The notes: generated by a model not told the origin, from the letters alone. A stretch of 44,525 bases of DNA from an uncultured Prevotella sp. (GCA_937874345.1 CALNBT010000145.1:1-44525), one strand, 5' to 3'. Positions 34,749-43,136 are shown, counted from the first letter of the stretch. Translations and numbers: made by a program.

Positions 34749-35942
34749 TTATTTTCTGTCAGCCTTTAAACGCTCTGCCATAGCGGTACCCAGTGCTTCG
34801 CACTCGCGACGAGTATCTTCAGACAAAGCCTGTTTCATGCAAACCGGTGTACCCACCTGTTCCATTTTCAAGCGTTTCTCGTTCCATTCGCCAATCGTTG
34901 GAACAGCCTTATTGACCCAGGCATAACTGCCAAACCATCCCAAATAATGTTTTTTGATATCATGGTTGGCAATTTCAGAAAGCAGTTCGTCCATCTCGTG
35001 GTAGAGACCATTATTGTATGTCGGTGCACCCAATATCAACCCTCTAAAGCGGAAGATATCTCTCAAGATATACGAGTGATGGGTTTTCGAGATGTTGTAC
35101 ATGCAAATGTTCTTGATTCCTGCCTGACTGGCTGCTCTGGCAATTGTTTCTGCCATGCGTTCAGTATTGCCATACATGGTTCCGTAACAGATAACAAGGC
35201 CCTCTTCGGTTTCGTATTTAGACATTTTATCATACAATGCTATCACCTCGGCTACCTTTTCATGCCATACAGGGCCATGAGTTGAACAGATATAGTCTAT
35301 TTGTTGATTGGCCAACTTCTTCAAAGCATTTTGCACAGGAACGCCATATTTACCAACAATATTGCTATAATAGCGAACCATCTCGAGATAAGTCCAGCTG
35401 GTATCAATCTCTTCGTCAACCAATCCACCGTTCAATGCACCAAAACTGCCGAATCCATCGCCCGAAAAGAGTACGTGATCCGTTAAATCAAGCGTCATCA
35501 TCGTCTCAGGCCAATGCACCATCGGTGTCATGAAAAACTTCAGTTTGTGTGTTCCAAGATCAATTTCGTCACCCTCTTTCACCTCAATGACATTCTCTCT
35601 GATGCCGTAAAAACCAGCCATCATGTCAAATGTTTTCTTATTACCAATAACCTTTACACCAGGGTAGTATTTTTTCAGCAATGCAAGCGACCCGCTATGG
35701 TCTGGTTCCATGTGGTTAATAACGAGATAATCTATCTGGCGGTCGCCAATCACATGGTGCAAATTCTCAATAAACTGGGTGAAAAACGTTACTTCTACCG
35801 TATCGACAAGGCACACTTTCTCGTCATTAATCAAGTAAGAATTGTATGTAACGCCCGACGGCAATGGCCAAAGCCCTTCGAAAAGTGCTTTTACACGGTC
35901 ATTGACGCCTACATAATAAATATTGTTTTGAAGTTCTATCAT
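34749..35942 (-). CDS. Flavodiiron protein (FprA family A-type flavoprotein)
   Basis: Flavodiiron proteins reduce oxygen or nitric oxide to harmless products in anaerobes. The 397-residue protein has the metallo-beta-lactamase-like domain with the full di-iron ligand set: His77, Glu79, Asp81 and His82 (HMEPDH), His143, Asp162 and His222 (STHGPVWH). A flavodoxin domain follows (VICYGTMYGNTERMAETIARAA, about 254-275) that binds FMN. No rubredoxin extension is present, so it is the simple two-domain class A form. It lies 39 bp downstream of a sugar kinase and is probably co-transcribed with it. It suggests an anaerobe that meets oxygen. Confidence 0.95.
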   Translation of the reverse strand: MIELQNNIYYVGVNDRVKALFEGLWPLPSGVTYNSYLINDEKVCLVDTVEVTFFTQFIENLHHVIGDRQIDYLVINHMEPDHSGSLALLKKYYPGVKVIGNKKTFDMMAGFYGIRENVIEVKEGDEIDLGTHKLKFFMTPMVHWPETMMTLDLTDHVLFSGDGFGSFGALNGGLVDEEIDTSWTYLEMVRYYSNIVGKYGVPVQNALKKLANQQIDYICSTHGPVWHEKVAEVIALYDKMSKYETEEGLVICYGTMYGNTERMAETIARAASQAGIKNICMYNISKTHHSYILRDIFRFRGLILGAPTYNNGLYHEMDELLSEIANHDIKKHYLGWFGSYAWVNKAVPTIGEWNEKRLKMEQVGTPVCMKQALSEDTRRECEALGTAMAERLKADRK

Positions 35943-35981
35943 TTTGAGGTTCTATAAATATTATTCTGAAAAACGTATATC

Positions 35982-36920
35982 TTAGGCCAATTCAGCTTTC
36001 ATTTTGGCACCAAATTCTGTTGAAACATAGTTGAAAAGACTCTTACAGCTCTCTGCAGAGAAACGTTGAGCGCAAGCAATCACAAGGTCCCATTGATCTT
36101 CCGACAATCCTTGCTGTAGCATATCTCGTGTTATTCCATATCGAATCAATCCATATAACAAGCCCGCATTAAAGTTATCGCCAGCACCAATCGTGCTGAC
36201 AGGGGTGGAATTCTCGATTGGATACTGTTTCTGAAACCCGTTTTCTGCAAAGAGCTTTACGGGGGCAGACCCTTGAGTATAAACAAACTTCTTGCAATAG
36301 AACGATATTTCCGACTGATAAACCTTGTAAGCATCATTCATATTATAGAGAACTTTAAAGTCTTCTATGCTGCCTCGAACGATATCTGCGTACTCTAAAT
36401 TTTCCAAAAGATTAGGTGTTATCCGCATCACCTCATCCTTGTGAACCGGTCTAAAATTGACATCATAATAAATGATGGCTCCATGCAAACGTGCATGTTC
36501 AAGTAACCCTGCTACCTGAGGGCGAATAACGGGGTTGATGGAATAGTATGAACCGAAGATAACAATATCATCTGGCTGAATATCAGGGAACGAAAAATCA
36601 AGTTGATCATGTGGATGATCTTTGTAAAAAAGATAATCGGCATCATTTTTCTCGTCAAGGAAGGCTAGAGAAATTGGTGACTTACTTTCTGAAAACACAT
36701 TGACATAATCTGTTCGAACACCATTTTGCTTCAAAAAATCAATGGTCATCTTCCCAACTCTGTCATTACCGGCTTCACTGATCATCGTTGTGTCCAGACC
36801 GCATCGGCCTAAAGAAATAAGACAGTTGAATGTAGAGCCTCCGGGAAACGCACCAATAGGTTGGCTCGCTTTGAAAATAATGTCAAATACCGTCTCACCT
36901 ATTCCAATTACCTTACGCAT
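35982..36920 (-). CDS. PfkB family carbohydrate kinase (fructokinase-like)
   Basis: From the ATG at 36920 the protein has 312 residues and starts MRKVIGIGETVFDIIF, matching fructokinase-like PfkB proteins. The longest frame begins at 36944, inside the -7 box, so that start is excluded. Motifs: FPGGSTFNCLISLGRCG (N-terminal substrate lid), IIYYDVNFRPV, and the catalytic signature STIGAGDNFNAGLLYG with the base Asp. Fructose is the most likely substrate by resemblance, but this is inferred. It is the upstream member of a likely two-gene unit with the flavodiiron protein. Confidence 0.9.
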   Translation of the reverse strand: MRKVIGIGETVFDIIFKASQPIGAFPGGSTFNCLISLGRCGLDTTMISEAGNDRVGKMTIDFLKQNGVRTDYVNVFSESKSPISLAFLDEKNDADYLFYKDHPHDQLDFSFPDIQPDDIVIFGSYYSINPVIRPQVAGLLEHARLHGAIIYYDVNFRPVHKDEVMRITPNLLENLEYADIVRGSIEDFKVLYNMNDAYKVYQSEISFYCKKFVYTQGSAPVKLFAENGFQKQYPIENSTPVSTIGAGDNFNAGLLYGLIRYGITRDMLQQGLSEDQWDLVIACAQRFSAESCKSLFNYVSTEFGAKMKAELA

Positions 36921-36941
36921 AAATGTTGATTTTTTAGCATG

Positions 36942-36972
36942 CAAATATACGGCAATTCACCTTGAATACAAA
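36942..36972 (-). promoter_or_regulatory. Promoter of the fructokinase-like gene
   Basis: Minus strand: TTTG (36969-36972), a 19-nt spacer, TATATTTG (36942-36949), an exact consensus match. Transcription starts near 36935, 15 nt before the start codon. Confidence 0.85.
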
Positions 36973-37011
36973 ATAAAACCTTCTTTTTATTTTAAGTAAA
37001 TCCAATTTGAG

Positions 37012-37019
37012 TAACTTTG
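37012..37019 (+). promoter_or_regulatory. -7 element of the small M16 peptidase promoter
   Basis: TAACTTTG at 37012-37019, about 60 bp upstream of the start. The -33 region is only TTTA-like. It diverges from the kinase promoter about 40 bp away. Confidence 0.55.
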
Positions 37020-37080
37020 CACAGACCAAGAAATAATCTGGTCAAATGAAGAAGTTTCGAGTCGATACTTCCATTATTTA

Positions 37081-38325
37081 ATGAAAAATCTTATGAATTA
37101 TCATACGTTCACACTCAGCAACGGACTTCGTGTCATTCAACGGCCATCGAAATCGGAGGTCGTTTACTGCGGATACGAAATAAATGTAGGGTCTAGAAAC
37201 GAAGAATCAGAAAACGAAGGGCTGGCACATTTTTGCGAGCATGCTACCTTTAAAGGTACGCAACGCAGAAAATCGTGGCACATTCTCAACTATCTTGAAA
37301 GCGTGGGTGGCGACCTTAACGCCTTTACCAACAAGGAAGATACAGTTTATTATGCTGCCATCCTAAAAGAGAATATCGATAAAGCCATCGATATTCTAAC
37401 AGATATTGTATTTCACAGCGCCTATCCTCAAGCAGAATTGTCGAAGGAAATTGAAGTCATCTGTGACGAAATAGAGAGCTACAACGATACTCCTGACGAA
37501 CTGATTTATGACGAATTTGAGAATAATATCTTCAAAGGGCATCCCATTGGACATAATATTTTAGGAACTTCAGAGCGGGTCAGATCGTTTGGAACAGCCA
37601 ATGCACGATGGTTTACAAACAAGTTTTATAGACCAGAGAATGCCATTTTCTTTGTCGACGGAAATGTTTCGTTCGACAAAATCATACGTCTCCTCACCAA
37701 AGCCACATCAGATTTACCCCATCAAACGCCATTGCTGTCACCGAATCATCGTCAATTGTGGGAACAAAAGACGGAGCCCACAGAGATTATCCTAAACAAG
37801 AACACCCATCAGGCACATGTCATGATTGGCAATCGCGCTTACAGCATTCATGAAAACAAGCGACATGTACTATATCTTCTGAACAATATTCTTGGCGGTC
37901 CAGGTATGAATGCCCGGCTCAACCTGTCTTTACGCGAACACCACGGACTGGTTTATACGGTCGAGAGTTCGATGGTTAGTTATGGAGATACTGGATTATG
38001 GTCGGTTTACTTCGGATGTGACCAGAAAGATGTGAATAAATGTCTGAAGCTCATACGCAAAGAACTCGATCGATTGATAGAAAACCCGATGACTGAACAC
38101 CAGCTTTTAACTGCCAAAAAACAGATCAAAGGACAGATAGGCGTTGCGTGCGATCATCGTGAAAACTTCGCTTTGAGTTTTGGAAAGACTTTTCTTCACG
38201 AAGGAACTGAAAAAGATATCATCCAGCTTTTCCAACAAATAGACCAGGTTACACCATTACAACTACAGGAGGTAGCTCAGGAAATTATGGGCAAAGACAG
38301 CATCTCAAAACTTATTTACTTGTAA
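37081..38325 (+). CDS. M16 family metallopeptidase (processing-peptidase type)
   Basis: A 414-residue zinc peptidase without a signal peptide, so likely cytoplasmic. The inverted zinc motif HxxEH is HFCEH at 50-54. The third ligand lies in EIEVICDEIESYNDTPDE (about 121-138). The glycine-rich loop NNILGGPGMNARLNLSLREHHGLVYTVES (about 269-297) matches mitochondrial-processing-peptidase-like M16B members such as YmxG/PqqF types. It is the short single-chain form, which works as a dimer, in contrast to the 941-residue secreted M16 protein earlier in the window. ATG at 37093 (Met5) is an alternative start. It is monocistronic, with a bidirectional terminator downstream. Confidence 0.93.
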   Translation: MKNLMNYHTFTLSNGLRVIQRPSKSEVVYCGYEINVGSRNEESENEGLAHFCEHATFKGTQRRKSWHILNYLESVGGDLNAFTNKEDTVYYAAILKENIDKAIDILTDIVFHSAYPQAELSKEIEVICDEIESYNDTPDELIYDEFENNIFKGHPIGHNILGTSERVRSFGTANARWFTNKFYRPENAIFFVDGNVSFDKIIRLLTKATSDLPHQTPLLSPNHRQLWEQKTEPTEIILNKNTHQAHVMIGNRAYSIHENKRHVLYLLNNILGGPGMNARLNLSLREHHGLVYTVESSMVSYGDTGLWSVYFGCDQKDVNKCLKLIRKELDRLIENPMTEHQLLTAKKQIKGQIGVACDHRENFALSFGKTFLHEGTEKDIIQLFQQIDQVTPLQLQEVAQEIMGKDSISKLIYL

Positions 38326-38378
38326 TTGACATCCACTGTTTCAGAAACCGTAATACAGAATCACAACTGATCACATAA

Positions 38379-38433
38379 AAAAGACTGCTTTGGTCGGGTT
38401 AACTCATTAAGAATACCGACGAAAACAGTCTTT
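38379..38433. terminator. Bidirectional terminator between M16 peptidase and DUF3332 genes
   Basis: AAAGACTG pairs with CAGTCTTT at the base, and TTT/AAA and TCGG/CCGA pair further in, around a loop of about 18 nt. A-runs and T-runs flank both ends, so it can act on both convergent genes. Confidence 0.7.
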
Positions 38434-38459
38434 ATTGCTGATTGAGTTGAATCAGTTTA

Positions 38460-39008
38460 TTATCTCATTGCCCAGTAATTACCTTGATTAACGGCCATCC
38501 GAACTTGATAAACGCCACCTTCATTCAGTGCAACATTCATCTTTTCACCACTTGGCATTGAGGCTTGAATCGTTCCATCTTGATTAAAGCGGAACAGTTC
38601 TGTTTTCTGACCATTCACCACTTGCGACCATGAATTAGATGCTTTATCATAGATAAAACTCAACATTTCACCATCGGGTTTGGTTATCTCATATCCGTTC
38701 TTCAACGTTTTAACTGCATAATATTTACCATCTTGACCCATCACCTGTCGCGTTTTTCCAATATTAGCAACAGGATTATCGCCTGTCCAGAACTCTATTG
38801 TATTTAGCACAAAGTAGTCTGCCATGGCACAAACGCCATAAGCTGGAGTAATCAAGAGGAAAATAATTTCATTCAAGAATTTACTGTCCGTGGCTCTCAT
38901 ATTCCAATGAGCCAATTTATTGAACAAACTAAAACTACCCACACACGATGTTGTCAATAATGTGCCTGCCAAGAATAAGGAGGCTACCTTTAAATGTTTC
39001 ATTTTCAT
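38460..39008 (-). CDS. DUF3332 domain-containing lipoprotein
   Basis: A 182-residue exported lipoprotein. The signal peptide ends in LTTSC (lipobox), with Met1 or Met3 as start. The signature SFSLFNKLAHWNMRATDSKFLNEIIFLLITPAYGVCAMADYFVLNTIEFWTG spans a hydrophobic segment that could insert in a membrane. This is the DUF3332 pattern, and family members are unknown in function. The second half is a soluble beta-rich region with KYYAVKTLKNGYEI and QDGTIQASMPSGEKMNV. A -7-like box (TATATTTG on the minus strand) lies at 39042-39049, with no clear -33. Confidence 0.85.
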   Translation of the reverse strand: MKMKHLKVASLFLAGTLLTTSCVGSFSLFNKLAHWNMRATDSKFLNEIIFLLITPAYGVCAMADYFVLNTIEFWTGDNPVANIGKTRQVMGQDGKYYAVKTLKNGYEITKPDGEMLSFIYDKASNSWSQVVNGQKTELFRFNQDGTIQASMPSGEKMNVALNEGGVYQVRMAVNQGNYWAMR

Positions 39009-39153
39009 AATATTATTATTTATAATTTACATTTATTTCGTCAAATATACGGATAAATCGTCAATCATAATAAAAGAAATAAGTATTTAACAATTTTTGA
39101 AGACTGTGGAAGTTTCTATGGTTTCAGGAAAAGAATCAAACCAAAAAAGTTGG

Positions 39154-39792
39154 CTAAAGATAGAGAACAGCCTCGTTTCCGAGATTCATCAATAAGTCGA
39201 GAATGCTTAAATTGGGCAGGAAACCATGCTTGTCTTGATAAACCTGATAATATTTTCTCGGCATAAACTGCTTGTCAGTCATAGGATGCTTGGGGTGGAT
39301 GGCATCTCTCATGTCCAACAGATTTGGCATTAACAAGGTCAAGTTTTCTGCAGATACGTATGAAGTTGTTTGCTTAATGGTTGGTTGGATATCCAATAAT
39401 TCACACATTTTTATGGTGATAGCCAAATTAAAGTCAAACAAATAAGTCCATTTCTTCGTAAAAAAGGGTAGCAAATCATCGGCATAATATTCGAAAAAAG
39501 GACTTTCGCCATATGCAGACTGTAAAGCATTCCAATGCACATGACGCCAATTGCCATGGTCACTGATACGAATATCTTTCATGGGACATTTCAATCCGTT
39601 GTACTGTTCAATGGGAACACTTAAAGTTTGTACCCCTTGTGTCATAGCTATCCGACAACGATTACGGTAGGTTTGCTTGATATAATGGTCATGGGATTCC
39701 AAAAAACAGACATCCGCACGATTGAGTTTTTCGTACCATTGTATCGGACCAAAGTAGGTCGATGATAACATCACACCATTCATCTTTTCCAT
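39154..39792 (-). CDS. WbqC family protein
   Basis: A 212-residue protein of the WbqC family. Family pattern: STYFGPIQWYEKLNRAD (11-27), DHYIKQTYRNRCRI, GVQTLSVPI, and ISDHGNWRHVHWNALQSAYGESPFFEYYADDL (about 76-107). WbqC-like genes occur in O-antigen loci of Gram-negatives, where the activity is uncharacterised or proposed to act on sugar nucleotides. The start at 39792 overlaps the upstream S26 gene by 13 bp; Met4 (39783) would give an exact ATGA overlap and is a credible alternative. It closes the dapB-lepB-lepB2 operon, linking it to the signal peptidases by translation. Confidence 0.9.
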   Translation of the reverse strand: MEKMNGVMLSSTYFGPIQWYEKLNRADVCFLESHDHYIKQTYRNRCRIAMTQGVQTLSVPIEQYNGLKCPMKDIRISDHGNWRHVHWNALQSAYGESPFFEYYADDLLPFFTKKWTYLFDFNLAITIKMCELLDIQPTIKQTTSYVSAENLTLLMPNLLDMRDAIHPKHPMTDKQFMPRKYYQVYQDKHGFLPNLSILDLLMNLGNEAVLYL

Positions 39793-40187
39793 CTAAATAA
39801 AAAATGTGCCTTGCCTACGATGTTGCATCTTTGAATCAGCATCTGTTTATGACCGACACCAATAAGATAATAACTGCAATATGAGCAAGGACAATGCTTT
39901 TGTCGGATTGCGGGAATGCGATAGATAGTTCCTTGAACATTGATTGTGTCGCCGGGAACGGCGATTACTTTACCAAGCAAAGGTTGTGCTTCATCGAATA
40001 ATACTACATTCCCAACCTTCAAATCTGCACACGAACGTTTATAAACCATTATCCTGTCACCTTTTTGCAAAGTTGGTTTGAGCGTGTCATTGGGTACAGT
40101 GAAAATGGTAACGACATACGCACGCACAACCAACATGATTGCCGTGCAGACTGCAATGGATAGCATCCAGTGTAAAAAACTGCGCAC
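39780..40187 (-). CDS. Second S26 signal peptidase-like protein, catalytic residues replaced
   Basis: A 135-residue S26-family protein with one N-terminal membrane helix (about 8-27). It lacks the large insertions of LepB. At the catalytic position the usual P-S-x-S-M is VPNDTL (31-36): Thr35 replaces the nucleophile Ser. In the second motif, LGKVIAVPGD (71-80), Gly72 replaces the general-base Lys, with a Lys one position on. It also has a Cys cluster, CPCSYC (99-104). The start codon is GTG, with ATG at 40166 as alternative. It may be a non-hydrolytic partner of LepB or use an altered mechanism. It follows lepB by 164 bp. Confidence 0.85.
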   Translation of the reverse strand: MRSFLHWMLSIAVCTAIMLVVRAYVVTIFTVPNDTLKPTLQKGDRIMVYKRSCADLKVGNVVLFDEAQPLLGKVIAVPGDTINVQGTIYRIPAIRQKHCPCSYCSYYLIGVGHKQMLIQRCNIVGKAHFLFRWKR

Positions 40188-40218
40188 GCTAAGCTTTAAT
40201 ATCTTCGTTCAGCAAAGT

Positions 40219-40277
40219 AAACCCATGCTTGGAACTGCCTGACAGCATCAGGAACGATGTCCTCTTCGCATGGGTTT
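40219..40277. other. Long hairpin between lepB and the second S26 gene
   Basis: AAACCCATGC (40219-40228) is the exact complement of GCATGGGTTT (40268-40277). Inside the 39-nt loop, CCTGA and TCAGG (40238-40242, 40248-40252) form a second stem. No T-run follows, so it is not a plain terminator. It may attenuate or process the operon transcript between the two genes. Confidence 0.5.
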
Positions 40278-40351
40278 GCCGGTTCTTTTCCTCTTATTTT
40301 CAACGTTTTTGATGCAGATCCCTTTATGAAAGATGGATTCCCACAAACCGT

Positions 40352-41797
40352 TTACTTAATATTGTCGACCATCTTGAATAGTCTGTTCCATCTAACCTTG
40401 TTAAATCCTTTTCTATCGGGGTTAGACGACCACCAGATAAATATCGGTTTGCCGACAATATGGTCTTCAGGAACAAATCCCCAGTACCGGCTGTCGGCCG
40501 AGTTGTGACGATTGTCGCCCATCATCCAATAATAATCCAGTTTGAAAGTATAGCTCTTAGCCAACTTTCCATTGATAAATATCTGGTTGTTCTTCACTTC
40601 CAACTCATTGCCTTCATAAACATGTATCGGTCTTTCGTAGATGGCGATGTTGTTCATGTCCAGACTAATGGTCTTGCCCTTAGCCGGAATCCAGATGGGG
40701 CCGTAATTATCACGGGTCCAATGCGTCACGGCATTCAACGGATAGAGATCACCTTCGAAGGCATTGGTGTTCAGCCGGATGTCTTCAACGATATCCTTAC
40801 GCTTAGAAAGAACCTTTACTGCTTTATTGGTCAAAGGCATATAGCCCGCTTGGTTCAGGCTGGTCATGTCTTCAACAGATATACCTAGTTCCTGCATCAA
40901 GTCATCCGGCATATCCCGTTTCAACTTCACGTAATAAGTGTATTGCACATTATCCGGTTCCTTGTTAGGTTTCCCATCCAGATAAACAATGTGATTCTTG
41001 ATTTGAAGTGTCTGTCCCGGCAGACCAACACAACGCTTCACATAGTTCTCACGGCGATCAGTTGGACGACTGTCAATGTCTCCAAATTGCCCTTTATTGT
41101 TGTCTACATAAGCCCTTCCCAATGCATAGATGTGCTGAAAGTAATCATGCTGCTGCTGAGGGTTAAGTGAATTCAAATTGATTGGGCTTCCATTGTTCTG
41201 CTCAAAGATCTGTTGTCCAAAACTATAAACCATGTTATAGTATTCGGTTTGATATTGCAGTTCCGTGCAAATCGTATCGCCTGCCGGATAATTGAAGACC
41301 ACAATATCGTTTAACTTCACATTTCCAAAACCTTTGATGCGACGATAATCCCAATGAGGAAATTCGAAATAACTCTTCGTATTGGTTATCGGAAGCGTAT
41401 GTTGTGTAAGAGGCATGGTCAATGGCGTCTGTGGAATGCGAGGACCGTAGCTCACCTTGCTCACGAAGAGGTAGTCGCCGGTAAGCAGCGACTTCTCTAA
41501 TGATGATGAAGGGATAACATAATTTTGGAAAACAAAGAGATTTATGAAGTACACTGCCACGAGAGCAAAGACCAAAGCATCTACCCAACTCATGACGAAA
41601 CGTATGGGTGCCTCAGCATCTTTCCACCACTGCCAACGGATTTTCTTTGAGATGTAAACATCGTATATAAAAGGAACGACCAACAGGCCCCACCAGCTCT
41701 TCACCCAAATGAGGAAAAGGAGATACAAGGCTAACACCACAATGAATTTGGTCCATTGCTTCTTCATATTCAATTTTGCTTTCTGCTTATCAATCAT
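40352..41797 (-). CDS. lepB: Signal peptidase I
   Basis: LepB removes signal peptides from exported proteins on the periplasmic face of the inner membrane. The 481-residue protein is the long Bacteroidetes form. Hydrophobic segments lie at about 18-45 and 70-90. The nucleophile is Ser99 in VIPSSSLEKSL and the general base Lys254 in ENYVKRCVGLPG. The C-terminal box is YYWMMGDNRHNSADSRYWGFV (about 427-447, GDNRxxSxDSR). Large insertions between the boxes are normal for this phylum. It begins 42 bp after dapB. Both Met1 and Met11 are possible starts. Confidence 0.96.
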   Translation of the reverse strand: MIDKQKAKLNMKKQWTKFIVVLALYLLFLIWVKSWWGLLVVPFIYDVYISKKIRWQWWKDAEAPIRFVMSWVDALVFALVAVYFINLFVFQNYVIPSSSLEKSLLTGDYLFVSKVSYGPRIPQTPLTMPLTQHTLPITNTKSYFEFPHWDYRRIKGFGNVKLNDIVVFNYPAGDTICTELQYQTEYYNMVYSFGQQIFEQNNGSPINLNSLNPQQQHDYFQHIYALGRAYVDNNKGQFGDIDSRPTDRRENYVKRCVGLPGQTLQIKNHIVYLDGKPNKEPDNVQYTYYVKLKRDMPDDLMQELGISVEDMTSLNQAGYMPLTNKAVKVLSKRKDIVEDIRLNTNAFEGDLYPLNAVTHWTRDNYGPIWIPAKGKTISLDMNNIAIYERPIHVYEGNELEVKNNQIFINGKLAKSYTFKLDYYWMMGDNRHNSADSRYWGFVPEDHIVGKPIFIWWSSNPDRKGFNKVRWNRLFKMVDNIK

Positions 41798-41839
41798 GAT
41801 AATAACATTATTTTATGGTAAAATAATAAATGGTTTTCA

Positions 41840-42595
41840 TTAAAACTTGAACAGGTCGCTCGTTGTCAGCAATCCTGTATGGTCTTTTGTGTATTCGGCA
41901 GCCAGTACTGCTCCCAACGCAAATCCAAACCGGCTGTGAGCATCGTGCGTGATGGTTATCCTATCTGCTTCCGAATCATAGGATATCGTATGTATACCCG
42001 GCACCTCATCGCGGCGTACACTATCGATGGGAAGCTGGTTTGGCAATACATCATTGGTACCGCTCACCGTTCCGTCAGCAGCATACTGAACACCCTTTAC
42101 CCATTCGGTCTTTCTATCTATTCCGGATATCACTTCTTCGGCCAAAGTGATGGCTGTTCCGGATGGGGCATCCAGTTTATGGATATGATGAGTCTCCTCC
42201 ATTTTCACATCGTACTGTGGAAAACCGTTCATGATTTTGGCCAAATAACGGTTTACCGCTGAGAATATAGCCACCCCGATGCTAAAGTTGGATGCCCAAA
42301 ACAGTGTCTGTCCTTCTTCGGTACACATTCTTTTCACGTCAGCTTCATGGTCTTTCATCCAACCTGTAGAGCCGCTAACCACTTTCACATGATGCTTGAA
42401 GGCTTTCAAATAATTGGAATAGGCAGCAGTAGGCGATGTGAATTCAATGGCAACATCAGCAGAAGCAAACGCTTCACTGTCAAAATCTTCCGGATTTTGA
42501 ACATCTATGATACACACAATTTCATGGCCTCTTTCCCTGGCAATCTGTTCAATCATTTTGCCCATCTTGCCATATCCAATCAAAGCTAACTTCAT
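41840..42595 (-). CDS. dapB: 4-hydroxy-tetrahydrodipicolinate reductase
   Basis: DapB reduces the dipicolinate intermediate of the diaminopimelate/lysine pathway, supplying peptidoglycan cross-links. The 251-residue protein begins with the nucleotide-binding GYGKMGKMIEQIA (8-20). It has FTSPTAAYSNYL, SGSTGW (about 94-99) and the catalytic motif ETHHIHKLDAPSGTA (about 153-167), with His and Lys. It is the first gene of an operon with lepB, lepB2 and wbqC, driven by a consensus promoter. Confidence 0.97.
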   Translation of the reverse strand: MKLALIGYGKMGKMIEQIARERGHEIVCIIDVQNPEDFDSEAFASADVAIEFTSPTAAYSNYLKAFKHHVKVVSGSTGWMKDHEADVKRMCTEEGQTLFWASNFSIGVAIFSAVNRYLAKIMNGFPQYDVKMEETHHIHKLDAPSGTAITLAEEVISGIDRKTEWVKGVQYAADGTVSGTNDVLPNQLPIDSVRRDEVPGIHTISYDSEADRITITHDAHSRFGFALGAVLAAEYTKDHTGLLTTSDLFKF

Positions 42596-42618
42596 ATTAC
42601 TTTCTTTTTAAATGCTGA

Positions 42619-42649
42619 CAAAGATAATTTAAATCGATTGAAAATCAAA
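42619..42649 (-). promoter_or_regulatory. Promoter of the dapB operon
   Basis: Minus strand: TTTG (42646-42649), a 19-nt spacer, TATCTTTG (42619-42626). Exact consensus match, leader of about 18 nt. Confidence 0.85.
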
Positions 42650-42907
42650 ATATTGCACGTTGTTTTTAGTTTTATTGGCGTGAAAGGACCATTCTTCGAG
42701 TTTCAGGTTGGCCTGATATGAAAACATCAATGTCCAATGTTCTTTTAACAATGATGGGCACCCTTTATGTTCATGCGATGATTTTACTAAATAATCGTTC
42801 AAGGCACGATCTGTCATTTTTCGTTGCCAATGGGGTCTGCCATCAATAAAGCGGCTATCTTATACAAGTCTATTTTCAAGGATAAGTGACTGATTTTCAT
42901 CAGCCTT

Positions 42908-42995
42908 ACAATATCATTGATATCGAAGGGCAAATTCATGCAAATTGTCAAACAATCTTCATGGGTTTGATGCGCAAAATGAGGCATATTGTCAA
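42908..42995. repeat. 22-bp tandem repeat array, site D
   Basis: Four 22-bp units start at 42908, 42930, 42952 and 42974, all with CAA at positions 2-4. Unit 1 carries CAATATCATTGA as at site C. Units 2 and 4 are alike, both starting GCAAA and ending ATTGTCAA, giving a 44-bp higher-order period. It is the most diverged of the four arrays and the only one in a divergent gap. Confidence 0.75.
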
Positions 42996-43128
42996 ACCCG
43001 ACCTTCATGATCGGAATCTGGATACACATAACTATGAATCAATATCCCTTCCAACGAAGCAACAGCACATTTGCAAACGGTTTGTCAAATTAATGACACT
43101 TAAATGCTGAAGAAAGCAAAAAAAATTG

Positions 43129-43136
43129 TAGCTTTG
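43129..43136 (+). promoter_or_regulatory. -7 element of the DUF2851 gene promoter
   Basis: TAGCTTTG at 43129-43136, 30 bp upstream of the start at 43166. The -33 region is only GCTG. Confidence 0.55.

Noticed and set aside
42629..43029. Two short minus-strand open frames upstream of dapB
   Set aside because: They overlap the dapB promoter or the repeat array and have no recognisable motifs.
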